This document shows, one piece after another, positions 23,968 to 31,955 of a DNA stretch of 34,266 bases (position 1 is the stretch's first letter; each line of letters starts with the position of its first letter). The translations under genes and the position numbers were made by a program. Origin of the DNA: Candidatus Geothermarchaeota archaeon (GTDB lineage Archaea > Thermoproteota > Nitrososphaeria > Geothermarchaeales > JDFR-13); contig WAMZ01000157.1 in assembly GCA_015522055.1 (NCBI GenBank), positions 1 through 34,266 on the forward strand, written 5' to 3'. The notes under the pieces were generated by a model. That model did no database searches. It saw only the letters and a list, made by a program, of their open reading frames with translations, and was not told the DNA's origin.

Positions 23968-25257
23968 ATGGCTACGTCTTCACAAGCCGCCGGAGGTAAG
24001 CTTGACTTTAAGGAGTTTGACCAGGCTAGACGGTATCAGGCTAGACTGGTTAAAGAATATTATGTAAAGATGTATAATGCTATAAAGAATGGTGCGAAGG
24101 TTGCCTATGCGTATGTGATGGCTAATCCGATAGAGCTATTAATGGTCTTTGACATTGTGCCTGTATATCCCGAGGTCACCAGTCTTCAGATATCCTATAA
24201 GGGTGGGGCGCCTGAACTCATTGGCGCCGCTGAAGAGTTTGGATACTCCACCGACTGCTGTGGATATGTTAAGATGGGTATCGGTGCCCTCCTGCGTGGT
24301 GGTAAGACGGTTATCGGCAATATCCCTAAGCCTGATCTATTATTCTTGGGTTACTCAGGTTGCCAGGTATATATACACTGGTGGGAGCAGCTTCAGTATC
24401 TATTTAAAGCGCCTGTAGTCACCGTCGATGTGCCGTATTACCGTGATTTTGATGGGCATGTCTATAATCATGATATTAAATATGTTACTAGGCAGTTGGA
24501 GGATGTTGTTATTCCTAAGTTGGAGGAGATTAGTGGGAAGAGGTTTGATGAGGAGAGGCTTAAGGAGATTGTTTATTATTCTAGGGAGGCTTGGAGGTAT
24601 TGGAGGGAGGCTATTCACATGGGTAAGCTGGTGCCTTCGCCATTGGACGCGTATTTCGAGGCGATATATTACATGTCTGTCATAACGCTTCTCCGGGGGA
24701 CCCCTGAGGCGGTAGAGTTTTATAAGTTCCTTCTGGATGAGCTTTGGAGGAGGTATGAGGCTGGGGTGGGCCCGACGGAGAGGGAGGACTTTAGGATAGT
24801 GTTTGAGGGTGTCCCCAACTATCCATTCTTCAAGCGTTTCTGGGGTCTATTTAAGCGTTGGAATGCTAGGGCTGTGGCATCGACGTATCCTAAGGTCGCT
24901 GGCTTGGTTGATGTGGGGGCGTTTAAGCTTGATCCTGAGAGGCCGATAGAGAGTCTGGCTGAGTATATGATTCATGCATATTGTAACTGGAATATGATTT
25001 ATCGGCTTAAACTCCTTGAGCAGTATGTCCACGAGTATAAGGCTGACGGCGTCGTCATACATTCTATTAAGAGTTGTAGAAGTTTCTCTATGGGGCATGG
25101 AGACCTAAGAGAGTATTTTGTGAAGGAGAAGGATATCCCTGCTCTCCTTATCGATTCAGACCATGTAGATCCAAGGTATTATGCCGAGGCTCAGCTTAGG
25201 AATAGGATTGATGCCTTCTTCGAGGAGCTTTCTATTAGGAAGGGGGTGGAGGTATAG
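23968..25257 (+). CDS. Benzoyl-CoA reductase-like subunit, BcrB/BzdO type (HgdB/2-hydroxyacyl-CoA dehydratase D-component family)
   Basis: Large substrate/cluster subunit of an ATP-dependent reductase or dehydratase, 429 residues. Family features are GAKVAYAYVMANPIELLMVF near the N-terminus, the double cysteine Cys97-Cys98 in STDCCGYVK, Cys132 in GYSGC, Cys370 in SIKSCRSFSMG, and the C-terminal DSDHVDPRYYAEAQLRNRID. The cysteines are candidates for the [4Fe-4S] ligands. Length and pattern fit BzdO/BcrB (~430-450 residues) rather than the smaller HgdB proteins. The three following genes are co-directional with 0-17 base spacing and supply two ATPases and the second subunit, the composition of class I benzoyl-CoA reductase. 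A 2-hydroxyacyl-CoA dehydratase is the alternative. Substrate unproven. Confidence 0.82.
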   Translation: MATSSQAAGGKLDFKEFDQARRYQARLVKEYYVKMYNAIKNGAKVAYAYVMANPIELLMVFDIVPVYPEVTSLQISYKGGAPELIGAAEEFGYSTDCCGYVKMGIGALLRGGKTVIGNIPKPDLLFLGYSGCQVYIHWWEQLQYLFKAPVVTVDVPYYRDFDGHVYNHDIKYVTRQLEDVVIPKLEEISGKRFDEERLKEIVYYSREAWRYWREAIHMGKLVPSPLDAYFEAIYYMSVITLLRGTPEAVEFYKFLLDELWRRYEAGVGPTEREDFRIVFEGVPNYPFFKRFWGLFKRWNARAVASTYPKVAGLVDVGAFKLDPERPIESLAEYMIHAYCNWNMIYRLKLLEQYVHEYKADGVVIHSIKSCRSFSMGHGDLREYFVKEKDIPALLIDSDHVDPRYYAEAQLRNRIDAFFEELSIRKGVEV

Positions 25258-26061
25258 ATGGCTAAATACTATGTAGCTGGTATAGATGCTGGCTCGACAT
25301 ATACGAAGGCAGCGATAATGGATGACGAGAATAACTTGATTGGGACAGCTATTACAATGACTGGTGTCAGGATAAATGAGGCTGCCGACAAGGTTTTTGA
25401 GATGGTTTTGAGTAAGACCGGCTTATCACGTGACGATATTAAATTTGTTGTTGGGACAGGCTATGGTAGGTTCAAGATCACATTTGGTGATACCCAAGTT
25501 ACTGAGATCAGTTGCCATGCGAAGGGGGCCCACTACCTATTCCCTAATACACGCACCGTCTTGGATATGGGTGGACAGGATACCAAGGCGATTAGAATTA
25601 ATGAGAAGGGTGAGGTTATTGATTTCGTCATGAATGATAAGTGTGCAGCTGGCACGGGTAGGTTTATAGAAGGTGCTGCCAAAGCCCTTGGCCTGGAGCT
25701 TAGCCAAGTTGGCCCTATATCATTGACATCCAAGAACCCAACCAAGATTAGTAGTACATGTGCAGTCTTCGCGGAGAGCGAGGTGCTTGAGCAGCTTGCA
25801 TGGGGTCATAGTATAGAGGATATTCTATATGGTGTCCATCTATCCATAGCTAATAGAGCCATCGGGCTGCTAAGGAGGGTTGGGATTGTGCCGGAGATAA
25901 CGTTTACGGGTGGTGTATCCCTAAACGATGGTATGGCTAAGGCCTTGGAGGAGCTGTTGAAGATGAAGGTCAACCGTAGCCCACTCACCATGTACTGTGG
26001 AGCTATAGGCGCAGCCCTCTTCGCTAATGAAAAGGTTATGATTAGGCAGAAGGTTGTATAG
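25258..26061 (+). CDS. BadF/BadG/BcrA/BcrD/HgdC-type activating ATPase, canonical copy
   Basis: ATP-driven electron-injecting subunit with the actin/Hsp70-like (ASKHA) fold, 267 residues. Motifs: phosphate-1 loop GIDAGSTYTKAA, VGTGYGRF, the phosphate-2 loop LDMGGQDTKAI (Asp103, Gln107), NDKCAAGTGRF and SSTCAVFAESE. Cys129 and Cys168 are the two cysteines that in HgdC-type dimers hold one bridging [4Fe-4S] cluster. FTGGV and GAIGAAL close the nucleotide site. All catalytic residues appear intact. It begins directly after the upstream stop with no spacing. At 267 residues it is of the short kind (HgdC, BzdP/BzdQ), not the ~430-residue BcrA of Thauera. Confidence 0.88.
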   Translation: MAKYYVAGIDAGSTYTKAAIMDDENNLIGTAITMTGVRINEAADKVFEMVLSKTGLSRDDIKFVVGTGYGRFKITFGDTQVTEISCHAKGAHYLFPNTRTVLDMGGQDTKAIRINEKGEVIDFVMNDKCAAGTGRFIEGAAKALGLELSQVGPISLTSKNPTKISSTCAVFAESEVLEQLAWGHSIEDILYGVHLSIANRAIGLLRRVGIVPEITFTGGVSLNDGMAKALEELLKMKVNRSPLTMYCGAIGAALFANEKVMIRQKVV

Positions 26062-26078
26062 CATGGGGTGGTTCTGAA

Positions 26079-26879
26079 ATGGTTTATACTGTGGGGATAG
26101 ATGTTGGGACTAGGAATACTAAAGTAGCGATTATGGAGGATGGTTCCCAGATAGTGTATCTAGGTTTTAGGAAGACTGGATACGACTTTAACAAGGCTGC
26201 TAGGGAGGTGTTTAGGGAGGCGTTGGATTCGACAGGATTAAGGGAGGATGATGTAGATTATATTGTGGCTACTGGTTTCGGTAGATATAGAGTAGATTTT
26301 AGGGATATTAATGTGACCGATATTACTTCTGCGGCTAGGGGGGCGCATTTCCTATATCCCAATACAAAGACCGTACTGGATATAGGGGCTGGTAACACAC
26401 GTGTTAGTAAGATTGATGATAGAGGTAAGGTGGTCAAGTTTGCGTCTACAGAGAAGTGTGCAGCTGGTGGTGGAGGTTTCCTAGAGAAGATAGCATACTA
26501 TACTGGTTTCAAGATTGATGAGATTGGGAGGGTGGCTATTAAGTCTCAGAATCCTGTGGAGATCTCGACTGTATGTAGTGTTTTGGCGGAGTCCGAGGTT
26601 ATAAACTTGATTACTCAGGATGTCCCGATGGAGGATGTACTTATGGGTGCCCATCTATCTGTGGTTGGTAGGGTTATATTGACTGTTAGGAGGGTTGGTG
26701 TGGAGCCTGAGCTGACCTTGACGGGAGGCCTCGTGCTCAACCCAGCGGTTGTTAGGGCATTGAAGACTAAGCTTGGTGTCGATGTAAATGCATCTAGTGA
26801 TCTGTATTACGCTGGGGCTATAGGGGCGGCTAGGCTTGGATATATTAGGCTTGTTAAGAAGGGGCTGGTGAGGGTCTGA
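26079..26879 (+). CDS. BadF/BadG/BcrA/BcrD/HgdC-type activating ATPase, divergent copy
   Basis: Second ASKHA-type subunit, 266 residues, clearly a paralogue of the preceding one. The cluster cysteines are retained (Cys127 in EKCAAGGGGF and Cys166 in STVCSVLAESE), and so are the GIDVGTRNTK, ATGFGRY, LTGGL and GAIGAA blocks. The phosphate-2 loop is altered: GGQDTK of the first copy reads GAGNTR here (103-108). SCHAKGA reads TSAARGA. This suggests a heterodimeric activator in which one half hydrolyses ATP poorly or differently. Two different activator subunits are a mark of class I benzoyl-CoA reductases, whereas 2-hydroxyacyl-CoA dehydratases use one. The stop overlaps the next start (TGATG). 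Confidence 0.87.
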   Translation: MVYTVGIDVGTRNTKVAIMEDGSQIVYLGFRKTGYDFNKAAREVFREALDSTGLREDDVDYIVATGFGRYRVDFRDINVTDITSAARGAHFLYPNTKTVLDIGAGNTRVSKIDDRGKVVKFASTEKCAAGGGGFLEKIAYYTGFKIDEIGRVAIKSQNPVEISTVCSVLAESEVINLITQDVPMEDVLMGAHLSVVGRVILTVRRVGVEPELTLTGGLVLNPAVVRALKTKLGVDVNASSDLYYAGAIGAARLGYIRLVKKGLVRV

Positions 26880-28042
26880 TGAGCCAGGTGGCCGCGCCAA
26901 CTACATTAGATATATTTAGGCAGTGGTATGAGGATTCATTTACAGACTTCAAGCTGGTTAGGGAGTGGAAGGATGTTAATGCATGGCACGCGCTGGGATA
27001 TTTTCCAGTATATTTCCCTGTCGAGTTGGCCGAGGCATTCGATACACTACCCGTTGCGCTCTATGGGGCTGAGGGGAGGATAAATCTAGATATAGCGATT
27101 GCACATACCCAATCATTTGTATGCACCATATGCAAAAGTGTATTCCAGCTTGGGGCGGAGAAGAGGCTAGACGCCTTCGATATACTTGTGTTCTCAAATA
27201 TTTGTGATGTGGCGCGCAACCTATCTGGGATAGTTAAGAGGAACCTCCCCGACAAGACGATAGTATATCTACATTACCCGATACATAATGACACTGAGTT
27301 GGCGGTTTCATACCTAGTCGATGAATATAGGAGACTTGTAAATATCTTGGAGGAAACTACGGGTATCAAGTATGATGAGGAGAGGCTTAGGGAGGCTATT
27401 AGGCTCCATAATGAGAAGAGGAGGCTGATTAAGATATTGATTGACCTCAGGAGGGAGAAGCCTTGGCTTGTGCCATTCACAGAATATTATATCGTGACGA
27501 AGGCCGCCTCGATTATGCCTGTTGATAAGTATAATAAGCTCCTGGAGAGATATATCGGTGAAGTTGTGAAGAGGGATGTGAGGCCTGCAGATAGGCTAAG
27601 GATCCTGGTGAAGGGTAATTTCTGTGAGCAGCCGCCTCTAATGTTTATGAAGACTATTGAGGATGCCGGTGCATATATAATTGAGGATGAGAGCCTGATA
27701 GGCCAATACTGGATAGGTGAGGTGTCTATAGAGGGTGACCCGTTGCTTGAGCTTGCGAAGGCCTATGTATCCAATGATGTGCCGCTGACAGTTAGGTATC
27801 ACCCCTCCTTGGATAAGCAGGAGTTTATTAAGCGTGAGATTAAGGAGAAGAATGCTGAGGGCGTTCTATTCCTATCGCCTAAGTTCTGTGAGCCAAGCCT
27901 ATATGACTATATCATATATAAGAAGGCATTGGATGAGATACACTTCCCATATCTACATCTAGAGTATGAGGAGACCACATCGAGCTTCGAGCACCTTAGG
28001 ACGATGGTGGAGACCTTCGTAGAGTCGATTATGTTCGACTAG
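26879..28042 (+). CDS. Benzoyl-CoA reductase-like subunit, BcrC/BzdN type (HgdB family)
   Basis: Second cluster/substrate subunit, 387 residues, related to but distinct from the BcrB-type protein. Landmarks are HALGYFPVYFPVELAEAF, HTQSFVCTICKSVFQLG (Cys82, Cys85), FSNICD (Cys109), ILVKGNFCEQPP (Cys249) and LSPKFCEPSLYDY (Cys337). The C-terminus YLHLEYEETTSSFEHLRT followed by METFVESI is the usual family ending. Its length matches BcrC/BzdN (~380). It overlaps the upstream ATPase gene by one base, completing a tight four-gene unit in the order B-type, ATPase, ATPase, C-type. That order differs from the bcrCBAD and bzdNOPQ orders I recall for bacteria. The gene is followed by an AT-rich gap of 126 bases. 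Confidence 0.82.
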   Translation: MSQVAAPTTLDIFRQWYEDSFTDFKLVREWKDVNAWHALGYFPVYFPVELAEAFDTLPVALYGAEGRINLDIAIAHTQSFVCTICKSVFQLGAEKRLDAFDILVFSNICDVARNLSGIVKRNLPDKTIVYLHYPIHNDTELAVSYLVDEYRRLVNILEETTGIKYDEERLREAIRLHNEKRRLIKILIDLRREKPWLVPFTEYYIVTKAASIMPVDKYNKLLERYIGEVVKRDVRPADRLRILVKGNFCEQPPLMFMKTIEDAGAYIIEDESLIGQYWIGEVSIEGDPLLELAKAYVSNDVPLTVRYHPSLDKQEFIKREIKEKNAEGVLFLSPKFCEPSLYDYIIYKKALDEIHFPYLHLEYEETTSSFEHLRTMVETFVESIMFD

Positions 28043-28159
28043 TAAAGCCCCACTATTTATTACTCTATATATATCTTTTACATAGTTAATTCTATAATAT
28101 TCCGATTAAATATATAATTTAGACCCTAAATATATTAATTATAGTGTTTCTTCATATGC

Positions 28160-28175
28160 GGTGGTTCCATGAAGG
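28160..28175 (+). promoter_or_regulatory. Translation-initiation region shared with the IpdA-like gene
   Basis: GGTGGTTCCATGAAGG, containing the ribosome binding site and ATG of the ligase. Identical over 16 bases to 22166-22181 on the minus strand. Confidence 0.45.
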
Positions 28176-29503
28176 TTGAGAGCTGGATATTTCAACCGGA
28201 GTATGAGTGTATGAAGCGGGATAAGCTGATGGAGCTCCAGGAGGAGAGGCTTAGGAAGCTCGTTGAGTACTGCTATAGAAACTCTCCATTCTATAGGAAG
28301 AGGTTTAAGGAGGCTGGTATAACGCCGGATGACATCAAGAGTTTGGATGACCTCAGTAAGATTCCATTTACCACCAAGGATGATATGAGGGATGCCTATC
28401 CCTATGGGATGTTGGCGACGGGTATCGATAAGGTGTTGGAGATCCATGCGAGTTCAGGGACTACTGGGAAGCCTACGACGACGTTTTATTCGCAGCATGA
28501 TCTAGATGTATGGAGTGAGGTGATGGCGAGGATATATGCGGCGGCAGGTACTAGGGAAGGTGATATTATACATAATGCATACGGATATGGCCTATTTACT
28601 GGTGGCCTGGGATTCCACTATGGAGCCCTGAAGATAGGGGCGGCCGTCGTCCCGGTCTCGTCGGGTGGGACTGAGAGGCAGTTAACCTTGGCTAAGGAGC
28701 TGGGTACAACGGTCCTATGTTGTACACCTACATATGCCATGTACCTTGCTGAGTATGCCAGGACTAAATTGGGGTGGGACCCTGCCAAGGAACTCAAGTG
28801 GAAGAGTGGTATATTTGGTGCCGAGCCTTGGAGCGAGAAGCTTAGGCAGAAGATCGAGGAGCAACTTGGGCTCGAGGCATTCGACATATATGGCTTGTCG
28901 GAGATAATCGGCCCAGGTGTCTCTGTTGAGTGTGGCGAGCATAATGGCCTCCATATATTCGAGGATCATTTCCTAGTTGAGGTTGTGGATCCTGCTACTG
29001 GTGAGCCTGTCGAGGAGGGTGAGACTGGTGAGCTTGTGCTTACGACATTGACTAAGGAGGCTATGCCTCTACTTAGATATAGGACAGGCGACCTTACAAC
29101 TTGGACTACCGAGGAGTGTAGCTGTGGTAGGACCATCGGTAGGATGGGTAGGATCCTCGGTAGGGCTGATGATATGGTTAAGGTTAGGGGTGTCAAGTTC
29201 TGGCCGAAGGCTTTGGAGGAGGCAATCCTAAGTGTTGATGGTGCATCTGGCAATTTCATCGCCAAGATAGAGAGGCCGAAGATTATGGATGTCTTGACTA
29301 TCGAGATCGAGCCTGATCCAGAGGTCTATGAGATGGTGGGGGGCGACCTCAGTAAGCTTGAGCCGCTGAAGAAGAAGATTATCGATAAGGTTAGGAACGC
29401 CATTGGAGTGACTCCGAATGTGGTTCTAAAGCCCGTTGGTAGTGTCCAGAGATTCACTGGTAAGGCTAAGAGGGTAGTCGATCTTAGGAAGCTTGGTGAC
29501 TAA
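28169..29503 (+). CDS. paaK: PaaK-type aryl-CoA ligase (phenylacetate-CoA ligase family)
   Basis: ATP-dependent formation of a CoA thioester from an aromatic carboxylic acid, through an acyl-adenylate. It is 444 residues and has the PaaK order of blocks: FYRKRFKEAGI and DLSKIPFTTKDDMRDAYPYG near the N-terminus; the P-loop-like SSGTTGKPT (95-103); DIYGLSEIIGPGVSVEC; and RYRTGDL (303-309) with GRADDMVKVRGVKFWP. It contains a CSCGR pair, common in this family. Substrates of PaaK proteins include phenylacetate, but archaeal copies next to reductase genes could accept benzoate or a related acid. It has its own promoter region (A/T-rich box near 28125-28133). It lies between the reductase operon and the Liv ATPases. 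Confidence 0.88.
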   Translation: MKVESWIFQPEYECMKRDKLMELQEERLRKLVEYCYRNSPFYRKRFKEAGITPDDIKSLDDLSKIPFTTKDDMRDAYPYGMLATGIDKVLEIHASSGTTGKPTTTFYSQHDLDVWSEVMARIYAAAGTREGDIIHNAYGYGLFTGGLGFHYGALKIGAAVVPVSSGGTERQLTLAKELGTTVLCCTPTYAMYLAEYARTKLGWDPAKELKWKSGIFGAEPWSEKLRQKIEEQLGLEAFDIYGLSEIIGPGVSVECGEHNGLHIFEDHFLVEVVDPATGEPVEEGETGELVLTTLTKEAMPLLRYRTGDLTTWTTEECSCGRTIGRMGRILGRADDMVKVRGVKFWPKALEEAILSVDGASGNFIAKIERPKIMDVLTIEIEPDPEVYEMVGGDLSKLEPLKKKIIDKVRNAIGVTPNVVLKPVGSVQRFTGKAKRVVDLRKLGD

Positions 29504-29516
29504 TCGAGTTTATAAC

Positions 29517-29529
29517 TTTTTTATTTTTT
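29517..29529 (+). terminator. Poly-T transcription terminator after the ligase gene
   Basis: TTTTTTATTTTTT begins 13 bases after the ligase stop. Oligo-T runs on the non-template strand terminate archaeal RNA polymerase without a hairpin. It lies only 13 bases before the next ATG, so it may also serve as an AT-rich promoter part. Confidence 0.45.
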
Positions 29530-29542
29530 AGGTGTATAATCG

Positions 29543-30217
29543 ATGCTGAGGGTGGAGAAGCTTACGAAGAAGTTCGGGGAGCTAGTTGCATTGAATAATG
29601 TTGATCTAGAGGTTAGGGAGGGTGAGTGTAGGGGGATAATCGGGCCCAATGGAGCCGGTAAGACTACCTTATTTAATGTTATATCTGGCTTTATGAAGCC
29701 TACATCTGGCCGGGTCTTCTTCAATGGTATGGATGTGACTGGTTTCAAGCCTTATAGGCTTGTCTCTATGGGGATGGTTAGGACTTTCCAGATCGTTAGG
29801 GTGTTTAAGAACCTAACTGTATATCAGAATTTTCAGGTGGTGCTTGACGATCCTGATGAGCTTGTTAAAGAGATGGGGCTGTGGGAGAAGAGGGATTATA
29901 AGGCTATAGACCTCCCGTTTGGGGAGTTGAGGAGGCTAAGTATAGGGCTGGCCCTTGCTATGAATCCTAGGCTGCTTCTGTTGGATGAGCCTTTCTCTGG
30001 CCTCAGCCCCAAGGAGTCTATGGAGCTAGTCAATGTTATAAAGGGGTTGCATGAGAGGGGGGTTACACTCGTTGTTATCGAGCATAAGCTTAAGGAGCTC
30101 TTTACGTTGGCTGATAAGGTTACGGTCTTGAGTAGTGGTAGGGTTATATTTGAGGGGACCCCTGAGGAGGTTGTGAATGACTCTAGGGTCATTGAAGCTT
30201 ATTTGGGTACTGGTTGA
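29543..30217 (+). CDS. livG: Branched-chain amino acid-type ABC transporter ATPase LivG
   Basis: One of two cytoplasmic ATPases of a Liv-type importer. Walker A is GPNGAGKTT (34-42), the Q-loop lies in RTFQIVRVFKNLTV, and Walker B is LLLLDEPFSGLSP. The signature reads LPFGELRRLSIG instead of the usual LPYGQQRRLEI. At 224 residues it is about 25-30 shorter than typical LivG, the loss falling between the Q-loop and the signature. It remains complete for ATP binding. It is followed 21 bases later by livF. The permeases and binding protein of the system are on the opposite strand just downstream. Such systems carry branched-chain amino acids, but also aromatic and other carboxylates. Confidence 0.88.
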   Translation: MLRVEKLTKKFGELVALNNVDLEVREGECRGIIGPNGAGKTTLFNVISGFMKPTSGRVFFNGMDVTGFKPYRLVSMGMVRTFQIVRVFKNLTVYQNFQVVLDDPDELVKEMGLWEKRDYKAIDLPFGELRRLSIGLALAMNPRLLLLDEPFSGLSPKESMELVNVIKGLHERGVTLVVIEHKLKELFTLADKVTVLSSGRVIFEGTPEEVVNDSRVIEAYLGTG

Positions 30218-30238
30218 ATCCGTTTTTGGGGATGGCTA

Positions 30239-30931
30239 ATGAGGGTATTGGATATTGAGGATTTGAAGGCTTATTATGGGAAGGCAATCGTGCTTAGAGG
30301 GATAGATATCTTTATTGATGAGGGTGAGACGGTCGCGATTCTAGGGCCGAATGGGGCTGGTAAAACCACCTTGCTCAAGAGTATATTGGGCCTCGTCTAT
30401 ACAGAGGGCTCTATCTCCTTCTTCGGCCGTGATATAACTAGGCTGAAGACGAGTGAGAGGATTAAGATGGGTATAGCTATATGCCCTGAGGGGAGGCATC
30501 TATTCCCAAATATGACTGTTGAGGACAACCTTATACTAGGCTCTAGGGGTAATGATTATAGGGATAAGTTGGAGTTTGTCTATAGCCTCTTCCCAGAGAT
30601 AGAGCGTAGGCGTAGGAATCTATGTAAGAATTTGAGTGGCGGGGAGCAGCAGATGGTCGCGATTGGGAGGGCGTTGATGGCTGAGCCTAGGCTTCTGTTG
30701 ATGGATGAGCCCTCGATGGGCTTGGCCCCGATTGTTATTAATAGGATTAGGGATGCACTTCTTAGGATTAGGGAGGAGACGAATCTAAATATTTTGATGG
30801 TTGAGCAGAATATCAAGCTCGCATTCGAGGTATCGGATAGGATATATGTGCTTGTTAAGGGAGATATAGTTGGTGAGGGTACTACCGAGTCATTGAGGGG
30901 GTTGGAGAAGCAGTATTTCGAGCAGATATAA
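30239..30931 (+). CDS. livF: Branched-chain amino acid-type ABC transporter ATPase LivF
   Basis: Second ATPase of the Liv-type importer, 230 residues (normal length). Motifs are Walker A GPNGAGKTT, Q-loop ICPEGRHLFPNMTVEDNL, signature NLSGGEQQMVAIGRAL, and Walker B LLLMDEPSMGLAP followed by the switch region ILMVEQN. The EGRHLFPNMTVEDNL and MVEQN blocks are diagnostic for LivF as opposed to LivG. It is co-directional with livG. Its stop lies seven bases from the stop of livM on the other strand, so the two transporter half-operons converge with almost no space between them. Confidence 0.93.
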   Translation: MRVLDIEDLKAYYGKAIVLRGIDIFIDEGETVAILGPNGAGKTTLLKSILGLVYTEGSISFFGRDITRLKTSERIKMGIAICPEGRHLFPNMTVEDNLILGSRGNDYRDKLEFVYSLFPEIERRRRNLCKNLSGGEQQMVAIGRALMAEPRLLLMDEPSMGLAPIVINRIRDALLRIREETNLNILMVEQNIKLAFEVSDRIYVLVKGDIVGEGTTESLRGLEKQYFEQI

Positions 30932-30938
30932 ATAAATT

Positions 30939-31955
30939 TTAGGGAGCCGTATATAGTTTCCTCAGCCTCTCATATATTCCGTGGGGCATTGTTATAGCTA
31001 TAACGATTAATAGGATATATAGTATTATGTCGTCGTTGAGTGGGAAGGCTGGCGGTATGTAGGGGACCAAATATACTTTCAGTACCCAGTATTTTAGGAG
31101 GTATATTAGGAAGCCGCCTATCACTGGCCCTACTATACTTCCAAGCCCACCTATAACCACGGCTAGTATTATGAGTAGCATGAGGGGTACGTCGAATAGG
31201 TCGGGTGAGACCGTGATTCTATAGTGGACTAGTAGTGCTCCCGATAGGCCTGCGAAGAAGGAGCTGACACCCATCGCGAAGACCTTATATAGATATATAT
31301 TTATTCCTAGTGCCTCAGCCAGTGTATTGTCCTCCCTGATAGCTATTAGTGTCAGGCCAAGCTTGCTGTTCTTTATCCCATATAGGATTGCGAAGCATAT
31401 GATCATGAATGCTAGGCTCACTATATATTTTCCGAATGTATCCTGTGCTATTGCTTTCCCTAGGCCTACGGAGAATCCCTCCTCACCGCCGAATAGGTCC
31501 TTGAATACATAGGTTGCCTTGATGAATAATAGGGGTAGTATAGCTGTAACTAGGGCGAAGTACCACCCCTTTAGTCTAAGGGTTATCAATCCAATCGCTA
31601 CACCGAATATTGCTGCTACTACTCCTCCTAGGAAGATTGTGAGTGGTATCGGTAGCTCGGGTATATTGGCTAATGGCGATAATATTGTGCCCTCGAATCT
31701 ACTCGGTACATGTAGTAGTGCTGTGACGTATCCGCCTATTCCTATGAATATTGTGTGGCCCAGGTTTACCTCCCCGACGAGGCCTGTTAGGAAGTCCCAG
31801 CTTATTGAGAAGACTATGAATATAAATGTGAGCCCCAGGATATATAGTAGTGTTTCTGGGAGGAATATGGGTATTACGGCCATTACCATTAGGAAGCCTA
31901 TTAGGTATGATAGGTCGCTGCTCTGCATCCTCCAAAACCTCTCTATCCTCTTCAT
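30939..31955 (-). CDS. livM: Branched-chain amino acid-type ABC transporter permease LivM
   Basis: Membrane subunit of the Liv-type importer with about nine hydrophobic segments. Characteristic blocks are LTGLVGEVNLGHTIFIGIGG, LRLKGWYFALVT, AIREDNTLAEALGINIYLYK followed by SSFFAGLSGAL, and VVIGGLGSIVGPVIGG. The reading frame is open to 32033. That would overlap livH by 82 bases with an uncharacteristic His/Asn-rich beginning. The ATG at 31955 overlaps the livH stop as ATGA and follows a GGTGG site, giving 338 residues. Translational coupling with livH is therefore expected. The permease partners bind LivG and LivF, encoded convergently. Confidence 0.92.
   Translation of the reverse strand: MKRIERFWRMQSSDLSYLIGFLMVMAVIPIFLPETLLYILGLTFIFIVFSISWDFLTGLVGEVNLGHTIFIGIGGYVTALLHVPSRFEGTILSPLANIPELPIPLTIFLGGVVAAIFGVAIGLITLRLKGWYFALVTAILPLLFIKATYVFKDLFGGEEGFSVGLGKAIAQDTFGKYIVSLAFMIICFAILYGIKNSKLGLTLIAIREDNTLAEALGINIYLYKVFAMGVSSFFAGLSGALLVHYRITVSPDLFDVPLMLLIILAVVIGGLGSIVGPVIGGFLIYLLKYWVLKVYLVPYIPPAFPLNDDIILYILLIVIAITMPHGIYERLRKLYTAP

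Noticed and set aside
23968..28042. 2-hydroxyacyl-CoA dehydratase with activator
   Set aside because: Two non-identical ATPases and the subunit lengths fit the reductase class better, and an aryl-CoA ligase is adjacent. It cannot be excluded without a tree.
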